A program made the position numbers and the translations under genes. The notes under the pieces are model-generated. The model had not been told where the DNA came from, ran no database searches, and saw only the letters and a list, made by a program, of their open reading frames with translations. This document shows positions 18,177 to 26,982 of a stretch of DNA of 64,000 nt, in pieces (the stretch's first letter is position 1; each line of letters starts with the position of its first letter). Where the stretch lies: contig NZ_AYMR01000009.1 in the NCBI RefSeq assembly GCF_000633535.1, positions 62,001-126,000 of the forward strand, in the 5' to 3' direction. This DNA is from Leifsonia aquatica H1aii. GTDB lineage: Bacteria; Actinomycetota; Actinomycetes; Actinomycetales; Microbacteriaceae.

Positions 18177-20369
18177 GTGACTGATGTCGAACTCCACGCC
18201 GGGGGCGTGGACACCAGCGACCTGACCTCGCTCAAGGTGGCGGAGCTCCAGGCTCTCGCCTCCCAGCTCGGGCTCCAGGGCGCCAGCAAGCTTCGCAAGG
18301 GCGAGCTCGTCGAGGCGATCGCGGCGGCCCGTGCCGCCGCGCAGCCGGAGGCGACGGTCGCGGCCGCCGCTCCGGTCGAGACGGTCGTCGAGCTCCCGAT
18401 CGACGAGCAGCCGGCCGACCACGCGACCGCCGCGTCGCAGGTGCTGCTCGAGCCGCTCATCGCCGAGCCGGCCGCCGCCGAGACGGTGGCGCCCGCCGAC
18501 ACCGCCGTGGCGGATGCCGCACCGCAGACCGCGGAGCCGCGCCGTCGCGGCTCGCGTCGGGCGTCCAGCCCCGACGGCACCAGCCTCACCGCCGCCGGCC
18601 ACGTCAACTCGGGGGAGACCGGCGTCGAGTCGCTCATCCCCGACGTCGACGCCCTCCTCGACTCGGCCCTCGCATCGCGCGAGCAGGCGCAGCGCGAGGG
18701 GCAGACCGGCGGTCGCCGTCGCCGCGGACGCGGTCAGGGCGGCGCCCAGGGCGCGGCTCCGGAGCAGGCGGGCGAGCAGCCGGCCGAGCAGACCGGCGAG
18801 GCCGAGCAGAACGCTCCGGCCGAGCAGGGCGACGCGCAGGCGCCGGCCGAGGGCGAGCAGCAGTCCCGCTCCAGCCGTCGCAACCGCAACCGCAACAAGA
18901 ACAGCGGCCAGAACCAGAACGGCAACGGCGGGCAGAGCCAGAACGGCAACGGCGGGCAGAACCAGAACGGCAACCAGGGCCAGGCCACGGGCGACCGCCA
19001 GCAGGGCCAGCCGAAGGATCTGCAGAGCGGCGACGAGCAGCGCCAGGGTCAGCAGGGACGTGCGCAGCAGCAGCAGCAGCAGGACGGCGAGGGCGAGCGC
19101 TCCGGCCGCTACCGGGATCGCGACCGCAACCGCAAGCGCCGCGGCGCCCCCGGCGACGAGTTCGAGCCCGAGCTCGCCGACGACGACGTGCTGCTCCCCG
19201 TCGCGGGCATCCTGGACGTGCTGGACAACTACGCGTTCGTCCGCACCACCGGCTACCTCCCGGGCGCGAGCGATGTCTACGTCTCCCTCGGCCAGGTCAA
19301 GAAGTACAGCCTGCGCAAGGGTGACGCCGTCGTCGGCGCCATCCGCCAGCCGCGCGAGGGCGAGAACAACAGCCGCCAGAAGTACAACGCGCTGGTCAAG
19401 GTCGACTCCATCAACGGCCAGAGCGTCGAGGAGGCGGCCAACCGCGTCGAGTTCGGCAAGCTGACGCCGCTCTACCCGCAGGACCGCCTGCGCCTGGAGA
19501 CCGAGCCCACCAAGGTCACGCAGCGCATCATCGACCTGGTCGCCCCGATCGGCAAGGGCCAGCGCGGCCTCATCGTCGCGCCGCCCAAGGCCGGCAAGAC
19601 CATCGTGATGCAGCAGATCGCCAATGCGATCACCACCAACAACCCCGAGGTACACCTCATGGTCGTCCTGGTGGACGAGCGTCCCGAAGAGGTCACCGAC
19701 ATGCAGCGCACGGTCAAGGGCGAGGTCATCGCCTCCACCTTCGACCGCCCCGCCGAGGACCACACCACCGTCGCCGAGCTCGCCATCGAGCGTGCGAAGC
19801 GTCTGGTGGAGCTGGGCCACGACGTGGTCGTGCTGCTCGACTCCATCACCCGCCTGGGCCGCGCGTACAACCTGACCGCTCCGGCGTCGGGTCGCATCCT
19901 CTCCGGCGGCGTGGACGCCTCCGCGCTGTACCCGCCGAAGCGCTTCTTCGGCGCCGCGCGCAACATAGAGAACGGCGGATCGCTGACCATCCTCGCCTCG
20001 GCCCTAGTCGAGACGGGTTCCAAGATGGACGAGGTCATCTTCGAGGAGTTCAAGGGCACCGGCAACATGGAGCTCCGCCTGTCTCGCCAGCTGGCCGACA
20101 AGCGCATCTTCCCGGCCGTCGACGTCAACGCCTCCGGCACCCGCCGTGAGGAGATGCTGATGGGCCAGGACGAGGTCAAGATCACCTGGAAGCTGCGCCG
20201 CGCCCTCGCCGGGCTCGACCAGCAGCAGGCCCTGGAGATCGTGCTCGGCCGCCTGAAGGAGACCTCGAGCAACGTCGAGTTCCTGATGCAGGTGCAGAAG
20301 TCGATGCCGCAGCCGACCAACGGCCACGGCACCGCGCACTCGCACGGTCACGAGAACGACCACCGCTAG
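18177..20369 (+). CDS. rho: Transcription termination factor Rho
   Basis: 730 aa, far longer than the 419-aa E. coli protein. A hexameric RNA helicase that ends transcription at C-rich sites. Rho_N helix bundle is at about 10-50 (LKVAELQALASQLGLQGASKLRKGELVEAI, in pieces). A long low-complexity insert spans about 50-330: first Ala/Glu, then Arg-rich, then Asn/Gln/Gly runs (NQNGNGGQ repeated three times, from 24-nt DNA repeats at 18909-18975), then Gln and Arg/Asp tracts. The RNA-binding domain starts near 335 (VLLPVAGILDVLDNYAFVRT). The ATPase P-loop APPKAGKT lies at about 468-475, followed by LVDERPEEVTDM. GTG start with AAAGGA upstream. Confidence 0.97.
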   Translation: MTDVELHAGGVDTSDLTSLKVAELQALASQLGLQGASKLRKGELVEAIAAARAAAQPEATVAAAAPVETVVELPIDEQPADHATAASQVLLEPLIAEPAAAETVAPADTAVADAAPQTAEPRRRGSRRASSPDGTSLTAAGHVNSGETGVESLIPDVDALLDSALASREQAQREGQTGGRRRRGRGQGGAQGAAPEQAGEQPAEQTGEAEQNAPAEQGDAQAPAEGEQQSRSSRRNRNRNKNSGQNQNGNGGQSQNGNGGQNQNGNQGQATGDRQQGQPKDLQSGDEQRQGQQGRAQQQQQQDGEGERSGRYRDRDRNRKRRGAPGDEFEPELADDDVLLPVAGILDVLDNYAFVRTTGYLPGASDVYVSLGQVKKYSLRKGDAVVGAIRQPREGENNSRQKYNALVKVDSINGQSVEEAANRVEFGKLTPLYPQDRLRLETEPTKVTQRIIDLVAPIGKGQRGLIVAPPKAGKTIVMQQIANAITTNNPEVHLMVVLVDERPEEVTDMQRTVKGEVIASTFDRPAEDHTTVAELAIERAKRLVELGHDVVVLLDSITRLGRAYNLTAPASGRILSGGVDASALYPPKRFFGAARNIENGGSLTILASALVETGSKMDEVIFEEFKGTGNMELRLSRQLADKRIFPAVDVNASGTRREEMLMGQDEVKITWKLRRALAGLDQQQALEIVLGRLKETSSNVEFLMQVQKSMPQPTNGHGTAHSHGHENDHR

Positions 20370-20377
20370 CTGACGGA

Positions 20378-20420
20378 GTGCCCGTCCGTCGCGCCCCGAG
20401 CGCGCCGGGCGGGCACTTTT
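20378..20420 (+). terminator. Rho-independent terminator after rho
   Basis: GTGCCCGTCCG (20378-20388) pairs with CGGGCGGGCAC (20406-20416), with one G-T pair, and TTTT follows directly. It lies 9 nt after the rho stop and before prfA. Confidence 0.8.
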
Positions 20421-20468
20421 CCGTTCCCGGGCGGACCGCCCGGATCCCTCCGCGAGAAAGTAGCCTCC

Positions 20469-21545
20469 ATGTTCGAATCGGTGAACACCCTCATCGCCGA
20501 GCACGACGACCTGCAGCAGCAGCTGTCCGACCCGGAGCTGCACAGCGACCCCGTCCGCTCCAAGAAGGTGAACCGCCGCTACGCCGAACTCTCCCGCATC
20601 GTCGCCGCGTACAACGAGTGGAAGCAGCTCTCCGACGACCTGGAGGCTGCGCGTGAGCTCGCCGCGGAGGACGCCGCCTTCGCGGAGGAGATCCCGGGCC
20701 TCGAGCAGGCCGTGGAGGAGACGGGGGAGAAGCTGCGCAGGCTCCTCATCCCGCGCGACCCCAACGACAGCCGTGACGTGATCATGGAGATCAAGATGGG
20801 CGAGGGCGGTGCGGAGTCCGCGCTGTTCGCCGGCGACTTGCTGCGGATGTACCTGCACTACGCCGACTCGAAGCGCTGGAAGGCCGAGATCATCGAGCAG
20901 ACCTCGAGCGATCTGGGCGGCATCAAGGACGTGCAGGTCGCCTTCAAGGGCTCCTCGAGCGATCCCGCCGAGGGCGTCTGGGCGCACCTGAAGTACGAGG
21001 GCGGCGTGCACCGCGTGCAGCGCGTGCCGGCGACCGAGTCGCAGGGCCGCATCCACACCTCCGCCGCCGGTGTGCTCGTCTTTCCCGAGGTGGACGAGCC
21101 GGAGGAGGTCGACATCAACCCGAACGACCTCAAGATCGACGTGTTCCGTTCCTCGGGCCCCGGCGGTCAGTCGGTCAACACGACCGACTCCGCGGTGCGC
21201 ATCACGCACGTGCCCACCGGGATCGTCGTCTCGATGCAGAACGAGAAGAGCCAGCTGCAGAACCGCGAGGCGGCGATGCGCGTGCTGCGCGCCCGCCTGC
21301 TGGCGAAGCAGCAGGAGGAGGCGGACGCCGAGGCTGCGGAGTTCCGCAAGGGCCAGATCCGCACGATGGACCGCTCGGAGCGCATCCGCACGTACAACTT
21401 CCCGGAGAACCGGATCGCGGACCACCGCACCGGCTACAAGGCGTACAACCTCGACTCCGTCATGAACGGCGCCCTCGAGCCCGTCATCGAGTCGAACATC
21501 CTCGCCGACGAAGAGTCCCGCCTCGCCGACCTCGGCAACGACTGA
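20469..21545 (+). CDS. prfA: Peptide chain release factor 1
   Basis: 358 aa, standard length. It recognises UAA and UAG stop codons and triggers peptide release. The N-terminal coiled region is followed by the codon-reading tripeptide PAT in [29 protein letters not shown] carries the GGQ (Gly232-Gly233-Gln234) that enters the peptidyl-transferase centre. [21 protein letters not shown] is typical of domain 3. ATG with GAGAAAG upstream. In many Actinobacteria rpmE lies between rho and prfA and prmC follows directly; here rpmE is absent from the gap and a cysK-cysE pair intervenes before prmC. Confidence 0.97.
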   Translation: MFESVNTLIAEHDDLQQQLSDPELHSDPVRSKKVNRRYAELSRIVAAYNEWKQLSDDLEAARELAAEDAAFAEEIPGLEQAVEETGEKLRRLLIPRDPNDSRDVIMEIKMGEGGAESALFAGDLLRMYLHYADSKRWKAEIIEQTSSDLGGIKDVQVAFKGSSSDPAEGVWAHLKYEGGVHRVQRVPATESQGRIHTSAAGVLVFPEVDEPEEVDINPNDLKIDVFRSSGPGGQSVNTTDSAVRITHVPTGIVVSMQNEKSQLQNREAAMRVLRARLLAKQQEEADAEAAEFRKGQIRTMDRSERIRTYNFPENRIADHRTGYKAYNLDSVMNGALEPVIESNILADEESRLADLGND

Positions 21546-21592
21546 CCCGCGAGCCTCGAAAACTCCCGACTCCGCAGAAACTCGGGTCGAAA

Positions 21593-21627
21593 CCGCCGAG
21601 TACGCAGAGAGTTCGTGTACTCGGCGG
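21593..21627. terminator. Inverted repeat between convergent prfA and cysE
   Basis: CCGCCGAGTAC (21593-21603) and GTACTCGGCGG (21617-21627) are perfect 11-bp arms around a 13-nt loop, ending 2 nt before the cysE stop. A weaker CCCGA/TCGGG pair lies upstream (about 21564-21586). No U-tract; probably a shared terminator. Confidence 0.6.
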
Positions 21628-21629
21628 GC

Positions 21630-22199
21630 TCAGATGTAGAGCGCGGGGTCGAGCCAGTCGTCGCCGGCGATCTGCTCGTGGCCGGAGCGCGGGCGTGCCC
21701 GCGCCGGGACGCCGGTGAGCACGGAGTCCGGCGCGGCGTCCTTGGTGACGACGGCGTTGGCGCCGATCACGCTGCGCTCGCCGATCGTGATCGCGCCGAG
21801 CACTTTCGCTCCCGCCCCGACGATGACGCCGTCGTGGATCGTGGGATGGCGCTTGCCGTGCCCGCTGCCGCGGCCGCCGAGCGTGACGCCGTGGTAGATC
21901 ATCACGTCGTCGCCGATCCAGGTGGTCTCGCCGACGACGACGCCCATGCCGTGATCGATGAAGAACCGGCGGCCGATCCGGGCGCCGGGGTGGATCTCGA
22001 TGCCGGTCAGGAACCGCGCGAACTGCGAGAGGAGGCGGGCGGGCGTCCGCAGCCCCGACCGCCACATCCGGTGTGCGATCCGGTAGGCCCACACCGCGTG
22101 GAGCCCCGAGTACGCCAGAGTGACCTCGGTGGTGGTCCGCGCGGCCGGGTCGTGCCGGCGTGCGTTGCGGATGTCCTCCCGCACTCGTCCGAAGGGCAA
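21630..22199 (-). CDS. cysE: Serine O-acetyltransferase
   Basis: 189 aa, the short (EpsC-like) form. It acetylates serine with acetyl-CoA to O-acetylserine, the substrate of Cys[16 protein letters not shown] is the N-terminal SAT motif, followed by a left-handed beta-helix of hexapeptide repeats ([65 protein letters not shown]). His in FIDHGMG and the KRHPTI segment are active-site parts. I prefer the TTG at 22199, 2 nt after the cysK stop with AGGA upstream. A GTG at 22223 inside cysK or at 22184 is also possible. Confidence 0.9.
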   Translation of the reverse strand: MPFGRVREDIRNARRHDPAARTTTEVTLAYSGLHAVWAYRIAHRMWRSGLRTPARLLSQFARFLTGIEIHPGARIGRRFFIDHGMGVVVGETTWIGDDVMIYHGVTLGGRGSGHGKRHPTIHDGVIVGAGAKVLGAITIGERSVIGANAVVTKDAAPDSVLTGVPARARPRSGHEQIAGDDWLDPALYI

Positions 22200-22201
22200 C
22201 G

Positions 22202-23152
22202 TCAGTCCTGCAGGTCCGCCCACAGCGGGGTGGAGATGTAGCGCTCGCCGGTGTCGCAGACGATGGCGACGATGGTCTTGCCGGCGTTCTCGGGGCGCTT
22301 CGCCTGCTCGAGCGCGGCCCAGACGATCGCGCCGGAGGAGATGCCGGCCAGGATGCCCTCCTGGCTGGCGAGCTTCTTGGCGATGTCGATCGCGTCGTCG
22401 AACGACGCGTCGGCGACCTCGTCGTAGACGGTGGTGTCGAGGATCTCGGGTACGAAGTTGGCGCCGATGCCCTGGATCTTGTGCGGGCCGGGCTTGCCGC
22501 CGTTCAGGATGGGGGAGTCGATCGGCTCGACCGCGACGACCTTCACGCCGGGCTTGCGCTCCTTGAGCACCTGGCCGACGCCCGTGACCGTGCCACCGGT
22601 GCCGACGCCGGCGACGAAGATGTCGACCTCGCCGGCCGTGTCCGCCCAGATCTCCTCCGCCGTGGTGGCGCGGTGGATGGCCGGGTTGGCGGCGTTCGCG
22701 AACTGCTGGGCCCAGATCGCGTTGTCCGAGGAGGCGACGATCTCCTGCGCCTTCTCCACGGCTCCGCGCATGCCGTCCGGGCCGGGGGTGAGGACGATCT
22801 CGGCGCCGAACGCGCGCAGCAGCACGCGACGCTCCTTGCTCATCGTCTCCGGCATGGTGAGGATGACCTTGTAGCCGCGGGCCGCGCCGACCATCGCGAG
22901 GGCGATGCCGGTGTTGCCGCTGGTGCCCTCGACGATGGTGCCGCCGGGGCGGAGCGCTCCGGCCTTCTCGGCGGCGTCGATGATCGCCACACCGATGCGG
23001 TCCTTCACACTGCCGGCCGGGTTGGCGAACTCCAGCTTGACGAGCACCGTGGCGCCGGTGCCCTCGGCGAGCCGGTTCAGTCTCACCAGCGGCGTGCGGC
23101 CCACCGTCTCGGTGACGTCGGCGTAGATGTGACCCTTGACCTGTTCTGACAT
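22202..23152 (-). CDS. cysK: Cysteine synthase (O-acetylserine sulfhydrylase)
   Basis: 316 aa, PLP enzyme making L-cysteine from O-acetylserine and sulfide. The PLP lysine is Lys50 in [22 protein letters not shown] and [14 protein letters not shown] bind substrate and cofactor phosphate. The C-terminal GERYIST is standard. GAGGAAGAGG precedes the ATG. cysE follows after 2 nt, so the pair forms a complete serine-to-cysteine operon and the two enzymes may form the cysteine synthase complex. It is transcribed against the flanking prfA and prmC. Confidence 0.96.
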   Translation of the reverse strand: MSEQVKGHIYADVTETVGRTPLVRLNRLAEGTGATVLVKLEFANPAGSVKDRIGVAIIDAAEKAGALRPGGTIVEGTSGNTGIALAMVGAARGYKVILTMPETMSKERRVLLRAFGAEIVLTPGPDGMRGAVEKAQEIVASSDNAIWAQQFANAANPAIHRATTAEEIWADTAGEVDIFVAGVGTGGTVTGVGQVLKERKPGVKVVAVEPIDSPILNGGKPGPHKIQGIGANFVPEILDTTVYDEVADASFDDAIDIAKKLASQEGILAGISSGAIVWAALEQAKRPENAGKTIVAIVCDTGERYISTPLWADLQD

Positions 23153-23252
23153 GGCCTCTTCCTCGTGGCGGAGTGCGGATGGAGCGTGGATGGGAGCGTG
23201 TCCCACTCTAAACCGCCCCGGTGTCCGCACGGAGTGTGTGACGGGATGCGGA

Positions 23253-23258
23253 TAGGCT
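23253..23258 (+). promoter_or_regulatory. -10 box of prmC
   Basis: TAGGCT, 9 nt ahead of the prmC ATG, with no SD in between. Compatible with a leaderless or nearly leaderless transcript. Confidence 0.45.
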
Positions 23259-23267
23259 CGATGGGCC

Positions 23268-24170
23268 ATGCCTCCCGAGACCCCTGCCCCCGCGCGCCCG
23301 GACGACTCCGGTCCGCTCACCGTCCGCTCCGTGCTCGAGCGCGTCGTCGCGGTCCTGAGCGCCGCGGGCGTCCCCGATCCGGAGGTCGACGCCGAGTTGC
23401 TCCTCGGCCACGTGCTCGGCGTGAGCCGGGGCCGGGTGCAGGCGCTCGCCGTGATGGGGTCGTCGCTGGAGGCCGCGGACGCCGACCAGCTCCGTGCGCT
23501 GACCGAGCGCCGCGCCGCGCGCGAGCCGCTGCAGCACATCACCGGGCGGGCGGCGTTCCGCTCGCTCGAGCTGGCCGTCGGCCCGGGAGTGTTCGTGCCA
23601 CGCCCGGAGACCGAGCAGGTCGCGCAGTTCGCGATCGACGCCCTGCGGTCCGTGCCCGCTCCCGCGCCCGTGGCCGTCGACCTCGGGACCGGCAGCGGGG
23701 CGATCGCGATCGCCCTGGCGACGGAGGTGCCGCACGCCCGGGTGTTCGCCGTCGAGAACTCGCCAGAGGCGTACGTCTGGACCCGGCGCAACGTCGACGA
23801 GTCCGGCGCCGGCAACCTCCGTCCGGTCTTCATCGACCTCGCCGACGCCCTGCCCGAGCTCGACGGGACGGTGGACGTCGTCATCTCGAACCCGCCCTAC
23901 GTTCCGGACGCGGCCGTCCCGCGCGACCCCGAGGTGCGGTTGTACGATCCGGCGGCCGCTCTCTACGGCGGCGAGGACGGCCTGGATGTCGTGCGCACGA
24001 TCTCTCGCGTGGCCCAGCGGCTCCTCCACCCCGGCGGAACCCTCGTGCTCGAGCACGGCGAGCTGCAGGGCGCCGCCATCCGGGAGCTCCTGACGGCCGA
24101 CGGCTGGCGGGCGGCCGCAACGCACCGCGATCTCACCACGCGCGACCGGGCGACGACCGCGCTGCGCTGA
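23268..24170 (+). CDS. prmC: Peptide chain release factor N(5)-glutamine methyltransferase
   Basis: 300 aa; methylates the GGQ glutamine of release factors such as PrfA, using SAM. The N-terminal helical domain (about 15-95) is followed by [11 protein letters not shown], the SAM motif [15 protein letters not shown], and the catalytic NPPY at residues 208-211 (ISNPPYVP). These are hallmarks of the HemK/PrmC family. Its substrate gene prfA lies 1.7 kb upstream. The gene is a single unit read toward the TetR gene that ends 16 nt away. Confidence 0.95.
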   Translation: MPPETPAPARPDDSGPLTVRSVLERVVAVLSAAGVPDPEVDAELLLGHVLGVSRGRVQALAVMGSSLEAADADQLRALTERRAAREPLQHITGRAAFRSLELAVGPGVFVPRPETEQVAQFAIDALRSVPAPAPVAVDLGTGSGAIAIALATEVPHARVFAVENSPEAYVWTRRNVDESGAGNLRPVFIDLADALPELDGTVDVVISNPPYVPDAAVPRDPEVRLYDPAAALYGGEDGLDVVRTISRVAQRLLHPGGTLVLEHGELQGAAIRELLTADGWRAAATHRDLTTRDRATTALR

Positions 24171-24186
24171 GCGGCCGCGCCGCGGG

Positions 24187-25218
24187 TCAGCGTCCGCGCC
24201 GCTCCGCGTCCCGCGCGGCCTTCTCGGCCTCGCGCTCCGCCTTCTCCGCGTCGCGCTGGAGCCGGTCGCGGGCGCGCTCGATCGCCTCGCGCTCCCTCTT
24301 GCGCGCCTCCCGCAGCGCCTTCTCGGCTTCGCGGCGCTGTTTGGTCGCCTCCCGGACCGCTTTGTCGTTCGGGAGCGGCTCGGGGCGTTCCTGCGCGGCG
24401 ACGATCGGTTCGCCGTCCGCGCGCGCGGTGACGTAGCGTTCGATGCCGTCGAGGATGCGTTCCAGGCCGAAGGCGAAGTCGTCCTGCCCGTCGGAGCCGT
24501 CGTCGACGTAGGCTCCCGCGGAGACCAGCGGGGAGAGGTCGGGGAAGCGCTCGGGCGTGATCAGCTCCGCCAGTGCGGCGACGAAGGCGTCACCGTTCTG
24601 CGGGGGCGCGTCCTCGCGCCGTGAGCGCCGTACATCGCGTTCCACGACCCCGGCGGCACGCGCGTAGGACGACAGCAGCAGGGCCACCGACATCTTCTCC
24701 GCCTCGGTCAGCGGGAGCGCGCGCATCTCGCGCAGCCCCCAGTCGAGCACGGCGAGGTTGTTGGGCATCATCGGCACCCCGTTGATCGGGATGTCGGGGA
24801 ACCAGGGATGCGCCTCGATCACCTGGATGCTGGCCATCGCCCAGACGCGCAGTCCCTGCCGCCAGTCCGCGGCGCCCTCGTCGTCCGGCGGGATCGGCAC
24901 GTCGCACACCGCGTCCTGCATCAGGGCGAGCACGTCGTCCTTGCTGGTCACGTAGCGGTAGAGCGACATCGTGGTGAACCCGAGGTCGCCCGCGATGCGG
25001 CTCATCGACACGGCGCCGAGGCCGTCGGCGTCGGCGATCGCGATGGCCGTCTCGACGATCCGCTCGATGCTCAGCTCGCGTTTCGGGCCGCGCTGCGGGC
25101 GCTCGGCCACGCCCCAGCTCAGCGCGACGGCGCGGGGGAGTGCGTCCTCGACGGCATCGGGCATCGGCTCCGCCTTCCTCGGTGGCGACCCGGGGCGTCC
25201 CGGGCCGGTCGTTGACAT
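24187..25218 (-). CDS. TetR-family regulator with C-terminal coiled coil
   Basis: 343 aa, unusually long. A TetR N-terminal HTH is at about 50-95 (IVETAIAIADADGLGAVSMSRIAGDLGFTTMSLYRYVTSKDDVLALM, in pieces: MSRIAGDLGFTTMSLYRYV is the HTH). A TetR_C-type ligand domain of the tetracycline-repressor kind runs to about 265. The last about 70 residues are an uninterrupted Lys/Arg/Glu/Ala helix (REAEKALREARKREREAIER and onward), predicted as a coiled coil and not normal for the family. The start at 25218 has AGGA close by; an ATG at 25164 with GGAAGG is an alternative. It is divergent from the ABC exporter and likely represses it. Confidence 0.88.
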   Translation of the reverse strand: MSTTGPGRPGSPPRKAEPMPDAVEDALPRAVALSWGVAERPQRGPKRELSIERIVETAIAIADADGLGAVSMSRIAGDLGFTTMSLYRYVTSKDDVLALMQDAVCDVPIPPDDEGAADWRQGLRVWAMASIQVIEAHPWFPDIPINGVPMMPNNLAVLDWGLREMRALPLTEAEKMSVALLLSSYARAAGVVERDVRRSRREDAPPQNGDAFVAALAELITPERFPDLSPLVSAGAYVDDGSDGQDDFAFGLERILDGIERYVTARADGEPIVAAQERPEPLPNDKAVREATKQRREAEKALREARKREREAIERARDRLQRDAEKAEREAEKAARDAERRGR

Positions 25219-25229
25219 CCATCCTAGAA

Positions 25230-25285
25230 CTGTGTATCACTTAAACCAAATCGTATGCGCCATAAACAGTTTGACTGATACACAG
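25230..25285. promoter_or_regulatory. Operator/promoter region of tetR and ABC exporter
   Basis: CTGTGTATCA (25230-25239) and TGATACACAG (25276-25285) are perfect 10-bp inverted arms, 36 bp apart. They enclose an A/T-rich centre with TTAAAC and TAAACA (16-bp spacing) on the plus strand. The arms flank the promoters of both divergent genes and are the likely TetR binding sites. Confidence 0.6.
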
Positions 25286-25297
25286 AAAGGGATCACC

Positions 25298-26179
25298 ATG
25301 ACGACAGCGGCGATCGAGGTCACGGGACTGCGCAAGGCCTTCGGCGCTCAGACCGTGCTCGACGGCATCGATCTGCGGGTGGAGGCGGGCACCGTCTTCG
25401 CCCTGCTCGGCCCGAACGGGGCGGGCAAGACCACGCTCATCTCCATCCTCTCCACCCTCGTCGACCCCGACGGCGGCACCGCGACCGTCTGCGGTCACGA
25501 CGTCGTCGCCGACCGCGAGGGCGTGAAGGAGTCCATCACCCTGACCGGTCAGTCCGCCGCGGTCGACGGCGTCCTGACCGGTGAGGAGAATCTGCGGATG
25601 ATGGCCCGGCTCTCGGGCTACTCCGCGCCGGGGGCGCGGCGACGCGCGCAGGAGCTGCTCGAGAGCTTCGACCTCGCCGGTGCGGCGCGCAAGCGGGTGG
25701 CGACGTACTCCGGAGGGATGCGTCGCCGGCTCGACCTGGCGCTGAGCCTGGTCGCCACGCCGCCGGTGATCTTCCTCGACGAGCCGACCACGGGCCTCGA
25801 CACCCGCAGCCGCCAGGCGCTGTGGGACATCATCGACGGTCTCGCCCGCGCCGGGACGACCATCCTCCTGACCACCCAGTACCTGGAGGAGGCCGACCAC
25901 CTGGCCGATCGGATCGCCGTGCTCGACCGCGGCGTCGTCGTCGCCGAGGGCACGGCCGCCGAGCTGAAGGCCCTGGTCGGCGGCGAGGTCGTCGAGCTGC
26001 GTGGCCGCAACGACGAGGTGCTCCGCGAGCTGCCGACGGACGGCACCGTCGACGGCCTGCGCGCCGCGATCGACGAGCTCGACGATCTCGGCCTCCCCGG
26101 CGCGTCCATCGGCATCCGCAAGCCGAGCCTCGACGACGCCTTCCTCGCCCTCACCACCCGGAAGGAGGCCGTGCGATGA
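25298..26179 (+). CDS. ABC exporter ATP-binding protein (DrrA type)
   Basis: 293 aa, ATPase of a two-gene ABC-2 exporter of the daunorubicin-resistance type. Walker A is GPNGAGKTT, the Q-loop lies in LTGQSAAVD, the signature is YSGGMRRRLDLALSL, Walker B IFLDEPTTGLD, and the H-switch lies in TTILLTTQYLEEADHLADRI. The C-terminal 60 residues (VVELRGRNDEVL...PSLDDAFLALT) are the DrrA-type extension. The ATG follows AAAGGG. The permease overlaps by 4 nt (ATGA). Drug or lipid export is inferred from family and TetR control; no substrate is shown. Confidence 0.93.
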   Translation: MTTAAIEVTGLRKAFGAQTVLDGIDLRVEAGTVFALLGPNGAGKTTLISILSTLVDPDGGTATVCGHDVVADREGVKESITLTGQSAAVDGVLTGEENLRMMARLSGYSAPGARRRAQELLESFDLAGAARKRVATYSGGMRRRLDLALSLVATPPVIFLDEPTTGLDTRSRQALWDIIDGLARAGTTILLTTQYLEEADHLADRIAVLDRGVVVAEGTAAELKALVGGEVVELRGRNDEVLRELPTDGTVDGLRAAIDELDDLGLPGASIGIRKPSLDDAFLALTTRKEAVR

Positions 26180-26964
26180 GCGCTCTCGCACCCGCCCGCA
26201 CCACCGTCGCACCTCTCACCAGCACCGCGGTCTTCATCGGTCGCAGCGTCCGTCACTCGCTGCGCAACGTGGAAGCCCTCACCATGGCGATCGTCCTGCC
26301 GGTCATGCTCATGCTGCTCTTCACCTTCGTCTTCGGCGGGGCGCTGGACAGCGGCGGGGGATACGTCGACTACGTGGTCCCCGGCATCATCCTGCTCTGT
26401 GCCGGCTTCGGCGCGTCGAGCACCGCCGTCGACATCGCCCAGGACATGAGCGACGGCATCGTCGACCGCTTCCGGACGATGCCGTTGCGCTCGCGCGGGG
26501 TCGTCACCGGGCACGTCGTGGCGAGCCTCGCGCGCAACCTCGTCGCGACCGGTGTCGTGATCGCGGTGGCGCTGCTGGTCGGGTTCCGGCCCACGGCGAA
26601 CGTCCTCCAATGGGTGGCGGCGCTCGCGATCGTCGCGCTCTTCATCCTCGCGATCACCTGGCTCTACGCCGGGATCGGCATCGCCGCGAAGAACCCGACC
26701 TCCGCGTCCGGCTACGGCTTCGCGCTGCTCTTCCTGCCGTATCTGTCGAGCGCGTTCGTCCCCACGGACACGATGCCCCAGTGGTTGCAGTGGGTCGCGC
26801 AGAACCAGCCGATCACCCCGATCATCGAGACGATCCGGGCGTTCCTGTTCGGAAACGCCCCGGGCACGGACCTCTGGTGGGCGCTGGGCTGGTGCGCCCT
26901 CATCATCGCGGGCGCCTACGTCTGGGCGGCCTGGCTGTTCCGGCGCACGGCCGGGAGGCGCTGA
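26176..26964 (+). CDS. ABC-2 type exporter permease (DrrB type)
   Basis: 262-aa membrane partner of the preceding ATPase. Six predicted helices: about 35-55, 62-85, 110-135, 140-165, 172-195 and 230-252. The ABC-2 signature region is VPGIILLCAGFGASSTAVDIAQDMSDGIVDRFRTMPL (in pieces; DGIVDRFRTMP is the coupling segment). The late motif is FLPYLSSAFVPTDTMPQWLQW. It starts within the stop of the ATPase gene, so the two are co-translated. It converges with the HAD gene 18 nt downstream. Confidence 0.92.
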   Translation: MSALAPARTTVAPLTSTAVFIGRSVRHSLRNVEALTMAIVLPVMLMLLFTFVFGGALDSGGGYVDYVVPGIILLCAGFGASSTAVDIAQDMSDGIVDRFRTMPLRSRGVVTGHVVASLARNLVATGVVIAVALLVGFRPTANVLQWVAALAIVALFILAITWLYAGIGIAAKNPTSASGYGFALLFLPYLSSAFVPTDTMPQWLQWVAQNQPITPIIETIRAFLFGNAPGTDLWWALGWCALIIAGAYVWAAWLFRRTAGRR

Positions 26965-26982
26965 GCCGGGACGCCCGTTCCG

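Noticed and set aside
18909-18975. Short regular repeats that could be a CRISPR array.
   Set aside because: The 24-nt repeats are adjacent without spacers and lie in frame within rho. No cas gene is present.
18734-18988. Minus-strand frame with Cys/Pro-rich membrane-like protein inside rho.
   Set aside because: It is the complement of the repeat-rich rho insert; composition mirrors the repeats and there is no start signal.
20421-20468. rpmE between rho and prfA.
   Set aside because: The gap is too short and holds a terminator; no 70-80-codon frame with ribosomal L31 motifs is present.
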